From Halorubrum trapanicum (GTDB lineage: Archaea; Halobacteriota; Halobacteria; Halobacteriales; Haloferacaceae), in NCBI RefSeq assembly GCF_017873555.1, contig NZ_JAGGKE010000011.1, positions 50,281 through 114,280 on the forward strand: 64,000 nt of DNA, written 5' to 3'. The position numbers and the translations under genes are program-made. Numbering within the stretch: the stretch's first letter is position 1; each line of letters opens with the position of its first letter. Below are positions 38,819 through 47,648 of this stretch, one piece after another. The notes beneath the pieces are model-generated. The model worked only from the letters and a program-made list of their open reading frames with translations, had not been told where the DNA came from and did no database searches.

Positions 38819-39205
38819 ATGCCGATCTCGAAGGACGACTTCCAAACGATAGACGAGCAGGAGGGGACCGTGGACCTCGGACCGGACACGACGCAGGGGA
38901 AGATACACCGGTTCCTGCTCGAAAACGCCGATCAGGCGTTCCGTCAGCGCGAGGTCGTCGACGGCGTCGACGTCCCGAAGGGAAGCGTCGGACCCACCCT
39001 CAAGCGCCTCGAACGGCACGGGCTCGTCACCCACCGCGGTCGGTACTGGAAAATCGCCGACGCAGAACACGCGACCGCGTCGGCGGCCCGCCTCGGCGCC
39101 GCCGCGGCCGACGCGAGAGACGGCGGTTTCTCCGACGAGGAGGTCGAGACGTGGATGGAGACCGCCGTCGACCCCATCGAGGAGCGCGACGACGAGGACG
39201 CGTAG
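38819..39205 (+). CDS. winged-helix protein, probable antitoxin
   Basis: A 128-residue protein with a MarR-like winged helix (TQGKIHRFLLENADQAFRQREVVDGVDVPKGSVGPTLKRLERHGLVTHRGRYWKI) and an acidic C-terminal helix region (SDEEVETWMETAVDPIEERDDEDA). In haloarchaea such genes often precede a PemK/MazF-like toxin, and here a degraded gene of that type starts on the next base. The ATG at 38819 is chosen over an earlier ATG because of the TATA box spacing. The start region is AT-rich and atypical. It presumably represses its own operon. Confidence 0.7.
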   Translation: MPISKDDFQTIDEQEGTVDLGPDTTQGKIHRFLLENADQAFRQREVVDGVDVPKGSVGPTLKRLERHGLVTHRGRYWKIADAEHATASAARLGAAAADARDGGFSDEEVETWMETAVDPIEERDDEDA

Positions 39206-39558
39206 ATGGCGTCGCGAGGCGATGTCGGTGGGCTCCTGACCCGTTCACATCGGGCGACGGGAACCCCAGGCCGTGGCTGGTCGTGTCGGCCGAGCGCCTG
39301 CCGTAGCGAAACGAGGAGTCGATCGCGATCGCGTTCACCACGCAATCACACCACTCCGATAGTTTTGCGGTACCGAGCGAGGCGTGGATTCGGGGAGAAC
39401 CGAGTACGCAGAGTCACGTCCTGCCGTGGTCAGTAGTGACGCTGAAAGACGGGATCCACGTTGTCGGAACTCAGGGAACGGTCACGGACGAGTTCACGGA
39501 GCGCGTTACAACCGCCCTGATCGCCTACCTCGATCCGTCGGTAGAAGGCGGCAGTTAA
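39206..39558 (+). pseudogene. PemK/MazF-like toxin gene, inactivated
   Basis: Translation from ATG 39206 gives MASRGDV. The frame must then shift by one base near 39226 to continue as WAPDPFTSGDGNPRPWLVVSAERLP, the conserved start of haloarchaeal PemK/MazF-type toxins. An in-frame TAG at 39304 follows, and the same frame then reads on to 39558 (ESIAIAFTTQSHHSDSF; AVPSEAWIRGEP; VLPWSVVTLKDG). Restoring one base gives a protein of about 117 residues, the normal length. So there is one single-base deletion and one nonsense codon. The intact winged-helix gene directly upstream would be its former antitoxin. Confidence 0.75.
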
Positions 39559-39585
39559 AAGCAGAGATCGAGGGTATCGTCGCTC

Positions 39586-40698
39586 TCAGAACTCCCGAAG
39601 CGCTTCCAGCACCTCGTACGCCGAGCCGTCGTCGATCACTTCGCGGGCCGCGTCGAGGCCCTCTTCGATCGACTCCGCGCCCTCGCCCGCGTAGATCCGG
39701 AGCGCGGCGTTGACCGCGACAGCGTCCGCGAAGGCGCCGTCGCGCTCGCCGGCCAGCACGTCCTCGGTGATCGCGGCCGACTCGCCCGCCACGTCGTCGA
39801 CCGCGAGGTCCTCCTCTTCGAGGTCCATCCCGTAGTCGGCGGTCTCGATCTCGAAGTCGTCGAAGGAGGCACCCTCGCTGCCGGCGCCGCCGTCGGCTCC
39901 GTCCGCGTCGCCGTCTCCCGCTGCGTCCCACTCGGCGACCTTCGTGTAGCCGGGACGCACGTCGTCGTACCCCTCCATGCCCTGGAACATCAGGACGCGG
40001 TCGAGGTCGTGGAACTCGCTCTCGACGAACGTGTCGACCACCTTCTTCGCGAACGCGAGGTGGTAGAAGGAGCCGAGGTGCGTCGAGGCGCCCGCGGGGT
40101 TCGCCAGCGTCTCGACGGTGTTGACGAACGACCGGACGCCCATCATGTCGCGGCGCTCGAACAGGTCGTCGATGGCGGGGTTGAACGCGGGCTGGTAGTA
40201 GAAGCCGAAGCCGGTCTCGTCGACCATGTCGGCGGAGTCCGACGGGGTCAGCTCCGTGTGGACGCCCAGTTCGTCGAGGACGTGCTTGTACGCGTCCTGC
40301 TTCTGCGTGGGAACCCGGTCGCCCGAGTGGACGACGACCGGCGTGCCCGCGGCGGCCGCGACCGCTCCCGCGGCCACGCCGAGGATCGCGGTCCGCCCCT
40401 TCCCGTCGTAGTTGGCGCCGCAGTCGACGGGGTCGGCGTCGGGTTCGGCGTACTCGACGCGATCGCACATCACGTCGACGTACGCGCCCAGCTCCTCGGG
40501 CGTGTTCCGCTTCCAGCGGTTCGCGAGCCAGAACGCCCCGAGCGTCGTCGGGTCCGGCTCGCCCGCGAGGATGCGCTCGAACGCCTCGGTCGCCTGCGCG
40601 CGCGTCAGGTCGTCGGCCGACTTGTGGCCGGAGCCGCAGACCTCGGTCATCAGCCGCTTGAGGGGCCACTCGCCGAACTCCTGGGTCGCCTGAGCCAT
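39586..40698 (-). CDS. anthranilate phosphoribosyltransferase-like protein (TrpD2 type)
   Basis: A 370-residue protein of the nucleoside phosphorylase class III/TrpD fold, with an N-terminal helical domain (LTRAQATEAFERILAGEPDPTTLGAFWLANRWKRNT) and the phosphoribosyl-binding region CGANYDGKGRTAILGVAAGAVAAAAG..VVVHSGDRVP. In true TrpD the motif is GTGGD; here it is GANYDGKGR, so this is a TrpD-like enzyme of unknown substrate and not a sure tryptophan enzyme. No other trp genes are near. An acidic, disordered insert (GDGDADGADGGAGSEG) interrupts the C-terminal half. Confidence 0.75.
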   Translation of the reverse strand: MAQATQEFGEWPLKRLMTEVCGSGHKSADDLTRAQATEAFERILAGEPDPTTLGAFWLANRWKRNTPEELGAYVDVMCDRVEYAEPDADPVDCGANYDGKGRTAILGVAAGAVAAAAGTPVVVHSGDRVPTQKQDAYKHVLDELGVHTELTPSDSADMVDETGFGFYYQPAFNPAIDDLFERRDMMGVRSFVNTVETLANPAGASTHLGSFYHLAFAKKVVDTFVESEFHDLDRVLMFQGMEGYDDVRPGYTKVAEWDAAGDGDADGADGGAGSEGASFDDFEIETADYGMDLEEEDLAVDDVAGESAAITEDVLAGERDGAFADAVAVNAALRIYAGEGAESIEEGLDAAREVIDDGSAYEVLEALREF

Positions 40699-40873
40699 AC
40701 GCTCCGTTCGGGTTCTCCGACGAAAAGTCCCCCGCTCGACTCCCGCGCGACGGGAACGCCTCCGACCTCCTCCAGCGCCGCCGACACGAGGCCGAAGCGA
40801 CGCGCGCGAGCGACGAACACCGTCGAGCCGCCGGCTCGCGCCGACTCCGTGACACACGTTCACATAAGTTAAC

Positions 40874-40980
40874 TGGACGAACGTCTCTTCTTTGGCTAAA
40901 AATATCTAAATACATGTGCTTATACGCTTTTCATATTCTGTAATACACCTCAAAAGGCGTTAGAGTTATATGTTCGTCCA
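40874..40980. promoter_or_regulatory. AT-rich region bounded by a 9-bp inverted repeat
   Basis: TGGACGAAC (40874-40882) and GTTCGTCCA (40972-40980) are perfect inverses enclosing about 90 bases of very AT-rich DNA. The region includes several TATA-like strings (AAAAATAT, TTATATG). It lies between divergent genes and could hold both promoters and a regulator site. Confidence 0.4.
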
Positions 40981-41001
40981 TCTACTGAGAAGTTGTTCCC
41001 G

Positions 41002-41160
41002 ATGACGTCCAAATCCGTCGCGACCGCGCTCACGCTGTATCGCTCCCGCACGCTGACGCTCGAACAGGCCGCGACCGTCGGCGGCTGCTCGACGACGCAG
41101 CTCGAGGAGAGCGCTCGGGCGTTCGCGCCCACGCCGGGCGAGGATCCCGCCGCCGACTGA
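41002..41160 (+). CDS. small haloarchaeal helix-turn-helix-like protein (DUF7317-like)
   Basis: A 52-residue protein: MTSKSVATALTLYRSRTLTL, then EQAATVGGCSTTQLEESARAF and an acidic tail. The pattern Leu-Tyr-Arg..Leu-Thr-Leu-Glu-Gln-Ala-Ala is that of a small family of haloarchaeal UPF0175/HTH-type proteins (DUF7317 as I recall). The second half reads as a helix-turn-helix. A TATA-like GTTATATG lies about 30 bases upstream. It may be a DNA-binding regulator or an antitoxin-like fragment; no partner is evident. Confidence 0.55.
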   Translation: MTSKSVATALTLYRSRTLTLEQAATVGGCSTTQLEESARAFAPTPGEDPAAD

Positions 41161-41268
41161 CGCGTTCGGCGTCCACCGCACCCCGCTGACGACCGGTCGG
41201 TCCGGATCCCCTGTGACCCTCGAACCGTCTCCGAAACCCGTACGTAGGCGCGACTCCAACTCGACGTA

Positions 41269-42396
41269 ATGAGTCTGGACGCCGACTGGCGGGCCGACCT
41301 CGACGCGGTCGACGCGGCCCTCATCGACGAGTACCAGAGCGGCTTCCCCGTCGAGTCGCGCCCGTTCGAGCGGGTCGCCCGCGAGATAGCGGCCGAGACG
41401 GGCGTCGACGTCGACGCCGCCGACGTTCTCGACCGCGTCCGCGACCTCCGCGACCGCGGCGTGTTCCGGCGGTTCGGCGCCGTGCTCAACCCGCCGGTCA
41501 TCGGCTCCTCGACGCTCGCGGCGGTGCGTGCCCCCGAGGACCGGTTCGACGAGGTCGCGGAGGTCATCAACGGCTACCGGCAGGTGAACCACAACTACCG
41601 CCGCGACCACGAGTGGAACCAGTGGTTCGTCGTCACCGCCAGCTCCCGAGAGCGACGGGACGAGATCCTCGCCGATATCGAGGAACGCACCGGCTGCGAG
41701 GTGCTGGCGCTCCCGATGCTCACGGACTACTACATCGACCTGGAGTTCCCCGTCGTCAACGGCGATCGGTTCGCCCGGGAGTCCGGCGAGGCGCGAAGCG
41801 CCTCGGACTCCGCGAGCGGGGAGCGAAGCGACCCGCGGGCGTCCGAGACCGACGTCTCCGCCACCCGCATCTCCGAGAACGCCCGCGGCGATCTCTCCCC
41901 GTTGGAGGCCGACCTCCTCCTCACGATCCAAGGCGGCTTCCCGCTGTCCGCGACCCCCTACGCCGACGTGGCGAGCGAGATCGACGCCCCGGTCGACGAC
42001 GTGCTCGCGGCGGTCGAGCGACTGCTCGCGGACGGCTGTATCAAGCGCATCGGCTGTGTCGTCAACCACGTCGTCACCGGGTTCACGAACAACTGTATGG
42101 TGGTCTGGGACGTGCCCGACGAGGAGCTCGACGAGCGCGGCGAGGCGGTCGGGAGCCTCCCGTACGTCACCCTCTGTTACCACCGGCCGCGCCGCCCCGA
42201 ACAGGAGTGGGAGTACAACCTGTTCACGATGATCCACGGCCGCGAGGCCGAGGCCGTCGACGCGAAGATCGACGAGCTGGCGGCCGACCACCTCCCCTTC
42301 TCACACGAGCGGCTCTACTCGACGGAGACGCTGAAACAGACCGGCGCGCGCTACGAGGATCTCGTCGCCGATTCGCCCGGTTCGGGGCCGGAGTAA
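41269..42396 (+). CDS. siroheme decarboxylase-like Lrp/AsnC protein (AhbA/AhbB type, duplicated)
   Basis: A 375-residue protein with two Lrp/AsnC-like halves. Half one runs about 1-165 (IDEYQSGFPVESRPFERVAREI; GVFRRFGAVLNPP; QVNHNYRRDHEWNQWFVVTA). Half two is about 205-365 (LLLTIQGGFPLSATPYADVASEI; CIKRIGCVVNH; VTLCYHRPRRPEQEWEYNLFTMIHG). These motifs are those of AhbA/AhbB, which decarboxylate siroheme to didecarboxysiroheme in the alternative heme pathway. The conserved HNYRR and CYHRP segments are the substrate-binding sites. The linker between the halves contains a palindromic DNA insertion. Older annotations call such proteins transcription regulators. Confidence 0.78.
   Translation: MSLDADWRADLDAVDAALIDEYQSGFPVESRPFERVAREIAAETGVDVDAADVLDRVRDLRDRGVFRRFGAVLNPPVIGSSTLAAVRAPEDRFDEVAEVINGYRQVNHNYRRDHEWNQWFVVTASSRERRDEILADIEERTGCEVLALPMLTDYYIDLEFPVVNGDRFARESGEARSASDSASGERSDPRASETDVSATRISENARGDLSPLEADLLLTIQGGFPLSATPYADVASEIDAPVDDVLAAVERLLADGCIKRIGCVVNHVVTGFTNNCMVVWDVPDEELDERGEAVGSLPYVTLCYHRPRRPEQEWEYNLFTMIHGREAEAVDAKIDELAADHLPFSHERLYSTETLKQTGARYEDLVADSPGSGPE
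41778..41811. repeat. REP-like palindrome inside a coding region
   Basis: GGAGTCCG-GC-GAGGCGC pairs with GCGCCTCGGACTCC over 14 bp with one 2-base bulge. It encodes part of the disordered linker between the two Lrp-like halves, where an insertion costs least. Confidence 0.75.
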
Positions 42397-42421
42397 CCGA
42401 AAAAACGGCCGCGGTTTCCGC

Positions 42422-43177
42422 TCAGTCGTCGCTCGGCTCCGCGGCGGCCGCGTCCGGCGACTCCAACGCCGCCGCCAGGTCGCTCGCATCGCCGACTCCG
42501 AGGCGGTCGAGCGCGTCCGCGCCCGCGACGGCGACCGCGACGAACCCCACCTTGGAGACGACGTCGAGGTAGACGAACACGAGCATCTCCGTCGCGGGCG
42601 TCAGGATTCCGAAGCCAGTCGGCGCGAGCAGCCACACCACGGGGTACAGCGTCCACAGGACCACCGTGATGTTCCGGAGCGTGCCGAAGACGGCCGTGAC
42701 CCGGTCCGCCTCCGCCGACGCCGACCGCGGGAGCGTGACGAGCAGGCCGTACACCAGCGCGGCGTAGGCGGCGCCGGCGACGCCGAACGCGACCCACGAT
42801 GTCGTCCCGGTCGTCGTGGAGGCGACGACGCCGCCCGCGATGATCACTACGTCGACCCCGATCAGCCCGACGAGCACCCGGCGCGGCGGCCGCGCGAGGA
42901 GGCCGAGGAACAGGATGAGAAGCGGCGTCGTCACGAGCCAGTCGAGGTACCGCGCGGCTTCGAGGTCGCCGCCGGGGGTCGACACGACGCCGAACCCGAG
43001 CGCCATCGCCAGGTACGCCAGCGCCGCGACGCCGGTAACCCCGGCGAGCGTGGCGTAGTGGAGCGCGTGAGAGTCGCCCTCGTCCGACCCCGCGACCCAG
43101 CGCCACAGCGGCGGGACGGTTCCCGCGCCCATCGCGAGGACTCCGAGCCACGCCCAGACGGCCGTGTCGACGATCAT
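42422..43177 (-). CDS. sopII: sensory rhodopsin II (phoborhodopsin)
   Basis: A 251-residue seven-helix retinal protein. Lys209 in helix G ([11 protein letters not shown]) is the retinal Schiff-base site. Asp79 in RYLDW is the counter-ion, and Phe90 occupies the proton-donor position, as in sensory rhodopsins rather than pumps. The helix F segment [19 protein letters not shown] matches SRII better than SRI. Tyr178 is present, but the Thr preceding the lysine in SRII is Ser208 here. The start overlaps the transducer stop (ATGA), the standard htr-sop operon order. It mediates blue-light avoidance. Confidence 0.9.
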   Translation of the reverse strand: MIVDTAVWAWLGVLAMGAGTVPPLWRWVAGSDEGDSHALHYATLAGVTGVAALAYLAMALGFGVVSTPGGDLEAARYLDWLVTTPLLILFLGLLARPPRRVLVGLIGVDVVIIAGGVVASTTTGTTSWVAFGVAGAAYAALVYGLLVTLPRSASAEADRVTAVFGTLRNITVVLWTLYPVVWLLAPTGFGILTPATEMLVFVYLDVVSKVGFVAVAVAGADALDRLGVGDASDLAAALESPDAAAAEPSDD

Positions 43178-44829
43178 CTCGAATCACCTCCCTCGGCGTC
43201 GCCGTCGTTCGGCGCGCCGCTGACGAACTCGAACTCGCCGCCGTCGGAGGCGACGGTCTCGCCCCCCGTCCCGGCGTCGGCGTCGACTGCCCCCGAAATC
43301 TCGCTCTCGTCGGCGTCGAACGAGAAGCCGTCGACGGCGCGCCTGAGCGCGCGCGCCCGCTCGGACAGCGACCCGGCTGCGTTCTCGACCGCGCCGAGAG
43401 TCTGTTCCTGCTCGTCGACCGCGCCGGTCACGTCGCCGGCCGCGCTCGCGGTCTGTGCGCTGATCGCGGAGACGTCCTCGACGTGGCCGACGACCGCGTC
43501 GACGGAGTCCGCCTGCGTCTCGGTCGCGTTGGTGATCTCGGTCATGCTCGTGTCCGTCCGCTCGGAGGCCTCCGCGAGCCGTTCGAGCGCGTCGATCGAC
43601 GTCTCGACGGTGTCGACCCCGGCGGAGATCCGCTCTTCGGTGCGGGCCATCGCCTCGGCGCCGGTCTCGGCGCGCTCCTGGACCGCGTGGATCCGGGCTT
43701 CGATCTCGCCCGCGGACTCCTGGGTCTCCTCCGCGAGCGACTTCACCTCCTCCGCGACGACCGCGAAGCCGGCGCCGTCCGCGCCGGAGCGGGCCGCCTC
43801 GATCGACGCGTTCAGCGCCAGCAGGTTCGTCTGCTCGGCGATCTCCGAGATGGTGTCGACCACCTCGCCGATCTCCTCGACCTCCGCGGCGAGCGCTTCG
43901 ACCTCGGCGGTCGTCTCCGCGGTCGTCTCCTCGACCGCGTCCATCTCGGCGAGCGCCTCCTCGGCCGCCTCGCGGCCCTCCTCGCCCACCTCGGCCGCGT
44001 GTTCGGCCGTCTCCGCGACGTCCGTGACGGTCGAGGCGACCTCCTCGGCGGAGGAGGCGAGGTTCTCCGCCTCGTCCGTCGCGGCTTGGAGGTCGTCGCG
44101 CTGCGTCCGCGCCCCCTCGGCGATCTCCGAGACCGCCTCGCTCACGGTTCCTGTCGTCGCCCGCAGGCTGTCGGTCCGGTCGTCGACGGTACCGGCGACG
44201 TCGGCGGTGTCCTCCGCGACGGTCGCGACCGAGGCGACGGTCCCCTCCAGCTCCGCGGCCATCTCGTTGAACGCGGCGCCGACCCGCGCCATCGCCTCGT
44301 TGTCGCCCTCCGGGTCGACCCGCTGCGTCAGGTCGCCGTCGGCGAGCGCGCGCATGGCGGCCTCGTACTCCGTCGCCTTCCGCTCGACCGTCTCGGCGCG
44401 CGCGTCCGCCTCCCGTCGGGCCCGCTCGGCCTCCTCGCGGGCCTGCTCCGCGTCGTCGATCTCCGAGCGCAGCGAGCCGCGCATCTCGTCGAACGCGCCG
44501 AACAGGCGGCCGATTTCGTCGGGCCGGCCGGACTCAAGCTCGACCGTGAGGTCGCCCTCGGCCATCCGCTCGGCCTTCCCGGTGAGCTGACGGAGCGCGA
44601 TCACCGTGTTCGAGCCGACGGTGACCCCGATGAGCGCGAGTCCGATCACCGTCAGAAGCGACATGCCGACGAGCCCGGAACGGACCTCCGCTCCGGCCCC
44701 GCCGAGCTCCGTCGCTCTGAGGTACACTACCGCCCCGTACGCCACCGAAACCCCCATAACCGCGACCAGCGACAGCGCGAGCCGTGTGCCGTAGCTGGAC
44801 CGAACCCTGGCGATCGGTCCCTTGTCCAT
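43174..44829 (-). CDS. htrII: sensory rhodopsin II transducer HtrII
   Basis: A 551-residue transducer with two transmembrane helices (about residues 17-38 and 52-75) joined by a very short outer loop, as in the pharaonis-type HtrII. Two HAMP-like segments follow ([35 protein letters not shown]). The MCP signalling domain has the hairpin tip at about 330-360 ([20 protein letters not shown]) and methylation helices on both sides. The helices contact the rhodopsin, and the tip controls CheA. The Asp/Gly-rich C-terminus is disordered. The gene is cotranslated with sopII. Confidence 0.92.
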   Translation of the reverse strand: MDKGPIARVRSSYGTRLALSLVAVMGVSVAYGAVVYLRATELGGAGAEVRSGLVGMSLLTVIGLALIGVTVGSNTVIALRQLTGKAERMAEGDLTVELESGRPDEIGRLFGAFDEMRGSLRSEIDDAEQAREEAERARREADARAETVERKATEYEAAMRALADGDLTQRVDPEGDNEAMARVGAAFNEMAAELEGTVASVATVAEDTADVAGTVDDRTDSLRATTGTVSEAVSEIAEGARTQRDDLQAATDEAENLASSAEEVASTVTDVAETAEHAAEVGEEGREAAEEALAEMDAVEETTAETTAEVEALAAEVEEIGEVVDTISEIAEQTNLLALNASIEAARSGADGAGFAVVAEEVKSLAEETQESAGEIEARIHAVQERAETGAEAMARTEERISAGVDTVETSIDALERLAEASERTDTSMTEITNATETQADSVDAVVGHVEDVSAISAQTASAAGDVTGAVDEQEQTLGAVENAAGSLSERARALRRAVDGFSFDADESEISGAVDADAGTGGETVASDGGEFEFVSGAPNDGDAEGGDSR

Positions 44830-45045
44830 GATGTGTCCGTTCAGAGCATCCCGACCGGTATAATAACTTCTCGCCAGATCTCACGATCGATAACTCAACC
44901 GACACGCAGCCGAATCCCGATCTCCGCGACGCGTCCCGAGCCGACTCCGCGTCTGGCCGTCGGGTCGGTCCCCGAGACCGTCGGAACGTCCGAGCCGACC
45001 GCCGGAACGTCCGGGTTTTTCCCGCGGCCGCCGGAAGGAGAGGCC

Positions 45046-45867
45046 ATGGCAGACGCCTTCGACCGACTCGGGTACGGGACGTACGAGCTGACCGACGGTG
45101 AGGAGTGCGCCTCGGGGGTCGCACACGCGATCGAGACCGGCTACCGCCACGTCGACACCGCGCAGGGGTACGACAACGAGGCCTCCGTCGGCGACGGGAT
45201 CGACCGGGGCGAGGTCGACCGCGACGACCTGTTCGTCGCGACGAAGCTCTCGACGGACAACCTCTCGTACGACGACGCCGTCGAGACCGCCCGGGCCAGC
45301 CGCGACCGGCTCGGCGTCGACTCGCTCGACCTGCTGTACGTCCACTGGCCGATCGACAGCTACGACCCGGACGAGACGCTGCCCGCGCTCGACGACCTCG
45401 TCGACGACGGCGTGGTAGACCGGATCGGTCTCTCCAACTTCCGGCCCGACCAGCTCGACGAGGCGATCGACCGCCTCGCGAACGACGTGTTCGCCCACCA
45501 GGTGGAGTGTCACCCCTTGCTTCAACAGGAACGGCTCCGCGAGTACGCGGTCGAGCACGACCACTGGCTCGTGGCCTACTCGCCGATCGCGCGCAACCGC
45601 GTCGCCGACGTCGACGCACTCCGAGAGATCGCCGCGGCTCACGACGCGACGCCGGCGCAGGTGAGCCTCGCGTGGCTGCTCTCGAAGGAGCGCGTCGCGC
45701 CGATCCCGAAGGCGGCCGACTTCCGCCACGTCGAGGAGAACTGGGCCGCCCGCGGGATCGACCTGACGGACGACCAGATCGCCCGGATCGACGCGCTCGA
45801 CCGCGGCGAGCGGCTCGTCGACTTCGAGGAGGCGCCGTGGAACGGGTCCCGATCTCCGGAGCGCTAA
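45046..45867 (+). CDS. aldo/keto reductase
   Basis: A 273-residue TIM-barrel oxidoreductase using NAD(P)H. The catalytic set is visible: Asp and Tyr in HVDTAQGYDNE, Lys in DDLFVATKLS, and His in LLYVHWPID. The C-terminal coenzyme site is VAPIPKAADFRHVEENW. The true start is ATG 45046 (MADAFDRLGYGTYEL); the very long frame upstream is antisense to htrII. Substrate unknown; relatives act on aldehydes or 2,5-diketo-gluconate. Confidence 0.9.
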   Translation: MADAFDRLGYGTYELTDGEECASGVAHAIETGYRHVDTAQGYDNEASVGDGIDRGEVDRDDLFVATKLSTDNLSYDDAVETARASRDRLGVDSLDLLYVHWPIDSYDPDETLPALDDLVDDGVVDRIGLSNFRPDQLDEAIDRLANDVFAHQVECHPLLQQERLREYAVEHDHWLVAYSPIARNRVADVDALREIAAAHDATPAQVSLAWLLSKERVAPIPKAADFRHVEENWAARGIDLTDDQIARIDALDRGERLVDFEEAPWNGSRSPER

Positions 45868-45926
45868 ATACCGGTACTGTCCCCTCATAGTCGATTTTAA
45901 CGGTCCTCCCGCTCGAACTATCGATC

Positions 45927-46178
45927 GTGCCGGACCCGAACCCCCAGACCGACGCCGGTCCAGCCTCCGACGCCGCCCCCACCGCCGACCCCGGCACCGC
46001 CTCCGATACGGGCCTCGATTCCGACACGAAGTCCCGTTCCCGCGACCGCCCGTCCCTCCTCGCGGCGACGCCGGACGCCGACGCGGTGTTCGAACAGCTC
46101 CGGACGCTCGCCCTCCTCGCCGTCGTTCTCGGTCTCCTCGTGACGCTTATCGCGGCGGAGCTGCTCGTCCGGATCTGA
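45927..46178 (+). CDS. small tail-anchored membrane protein
   Basis: An 83-residue protein starting with GTG. The first 45 residues are a Pro/Asp/Ala/Thr-rich disordered stretch. They are followed by LAATPDADAVFEQLRTLALLAVVLGLLVTLIAAELLVRI, a single C-terminal membrane helix of about 22 residues. Function unknown. The conserved-looking segment is confined to the last 35 residues. Confidence 0.5.
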   Translation: MPDPNPQTDAGPASDAAPTADPGTASDTGLDSDTKSRSRDRPSLLAATPDADAVFEQLRTLALLAVVLGLLVTLIAAELLVRI

Positions 46179-46204
46179 GTCGCCGGCGGCTCGGATCTCC
46201 GGCC

Positions 46205-46250
46205 CGCTTTCCGGTCCCGATCCGCTTTCCGGTCCCGATCCGCTTTCCGG
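46205..46250 (+). repeat. 18-bp tandem repeat, 2.6 copies
   Basis: CGCTTTCCGGTCCCGATC occurs at 46205-46222 and 46223-46240 with a partial third, in the gap between two plus-strand genes. Confidence 0.85.
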
Positions 46251-46374
46251 CCCTCCCGGCGAACCGAAACTGAACGCGATATCCACTCGATCCGGCGACG
46301 GACCCGCCCTCACCGCCGGTTTCACTTCCGCTTTCGGGCGCGTTTTTAAAAGGTGCGGGCACGACACTCCTGCC

Positions 46375-46779
46375 ATGAGCCAGTCCACGTTCGACGACGA
46401 CGACCTGTTCGGCGAGGCGGCCGAGGAGACCCGCGCCGAGGTCGAAGAGCACCTCGCGGCGGCGCGCGATCAGCTCCCCGACCCGGACGCGGTGTGGGAG
46501 ACGGACGCGGACAACGTGCTCGGCGCGCTCAACGGGCTGAAGTCCGCGCTCGACGCCGGCGACGCGGTCGACAGCGTGCGCTCGGCGAAGAAGGCGTACG
46601 TCCTCGGCGAGCGGGCCGACGCCTTCGAGGACGCCGAGGACCTGAAAGACGAAATCGAGGAGCTGGAATCGCTCGTCGGCGACATCGAGGGCGCCGCCGA
46701 CGAGGTGGCCTCCCTCACCGGCACCGTCCCCGCGATCCGCGGGGCGCTCCAGGACGCGGCGGACGACGACGAGGAGTAG
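46375..46779 (+). CDS. DUF5790 family protein
   Basis: A 134-residue, very acidic helical protein (MSQSTFDDDDLFGEAAEETR..VEEHLAAARDQLP; ADNVLGALNGLKSALDAGDA; VRSAKKAYVLGERADAFED). It matches a family found only in haloarchaea and known to me as DUF5790. It is predicted to be a helical bundle or coiled coil with no catalytic motif. It converges with the creatininase gene. Confidence 0.75.
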   Translation: MSQSTFDDDDLFGEAAEETRAEVEEHLAAARDQLPDPDAVWETDADNVLGALNGLKSALDAGDAVDSVRSAKKAYVLGERADAFEDAEDLKDEIEELESLVGDIEGAADEVASLTGTVPAIRGALQDAADDDEE

Positions 46780-46795
46780 TGACCGCGCCACGCTC

Positions 46796-47554
46796 TCACT
46801 TCCCGCCCCGCTCGGCGACCGCCGCCGCCAGTTCCGCGAGCGCGTCGCTCGCGCGGTCGAGCAGGATCTCGCCGCGCTCCGCGTCGCCCTCCCGCGGGTC
46901 GCCGACGACGCCGTTGTCGGTGAACTCGTCCGAGTCGTGCGCGAGGTTCACGCCGGCGACCCACTCTCCCCACCGGTCGGCGGCGCCCGCGCCCGCCTCG
47001 TCGACTCGCTCTTCCCGCACCAGGTCCGGGTTCGTCGCGCGCAGCAGCGCGGTCTCCAGCGGCCCGGCGTGGCCCATGTCGCTCGCGTGGTCGCCGACCG
47101 CGTCGAACCACGTGAACGCGACGCCGTACCCCCCGTGATCCGGGTCGCGCGAGAACCGACGGGCGACCTCCGCGAGCGCCTCGACGTTCCCTCCGTGGCC
47201 GTTGACGAACACGACGCGGTCGACCCCGTGCGAGACGAGCGACTCGGCGGACTCGCGGACGTACGCGCGGAACGTCTCCGGCGAGACCCACATCGTCCCG
47301 TCGAACGCGCGGTGCTCCTCCGCGACGCCGACCGGGATCGGCGGCGCGACCGCGACCTCGCCGCGGTCCGCTCCCGACTCGCCACCCGACCCCTCGTACG
47401 CGTCGGCGCCGCTCTCGGCGACGGCGACGGCGTTGAGCGTGTCGGTGCCGAGCGGGGCGTGCGGCCCGTGCTGTTCCGTGCTGCCGACCGGAACGAACGC
47501 GACGTCGACGTCGGCGTCGCGGACGTCGGTCCAGGCGACCTCGCTGAGGCGCAT
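46796..47554 (-). CDS. creatininase family amidohydrolase
   Basis: A 252-residue protein with the metal-binding motif GSTEQHGPHAPLGTD and the NGHGGN loop of the creatininase family. Archaeal members include ArfB, the formylamide hydrolase of riboflavin and F420 precursor synthesis, and MftE-like peptidases. This gene could be ArfB, but neighbours give no support. The ATG at 47554 begins MRLSEVAWTDV, just where homology starts; a longer frame upstream is out of context. Confidence 0.82.
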   Translation of the reverse strand: MRLSEVAWTDVRDADVDVAFVPVGSTEQHGPHAPLGTDTLNAVAVAESGADAYEGSGGESGADRGEVAVAPPIPVGVAEEHRAFDGTMWVSPETFRAYVRESAESLVSHGVDRVVFVNGHGGNVEALAEVARRFSRDPDHGGYGVAFTWFDAVGDHASDMGHAGPLETALLRATNPDLVREERVDEAGAGAADRWGEWVAGVNLAHDSDEFTDNGVVGDPREGDAERGEILLDRASDALAELAAAVAERGGK

Positions 47555-47648
47555 ACCGACACCTCGACGCGCGGCGTGGTATAGGCGACGGTCACCGGCG
47601 AGCGAACGCTCCCGAGGTATTATGCCGCTTCCCGCCGATCGCGACCGC

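Noticed and set aside
41269..42396. Lrp/AsnC transcription regulator
   Set aside because: The HNYRR and CYHRP segments and the double-domain form are those of siroheme decarboxylases; no separate DNA-binding evidence is needed to explain the helix-turn-helix-like part.
42422..43177. Proton or chloride pump (bacteriorhodopsin or halorhodopsin)
   Set aside because: Phe occupies the proton-donor position, the helix F and G signatures are SRII-like, and a transducer gene is translationally coupled upstream.
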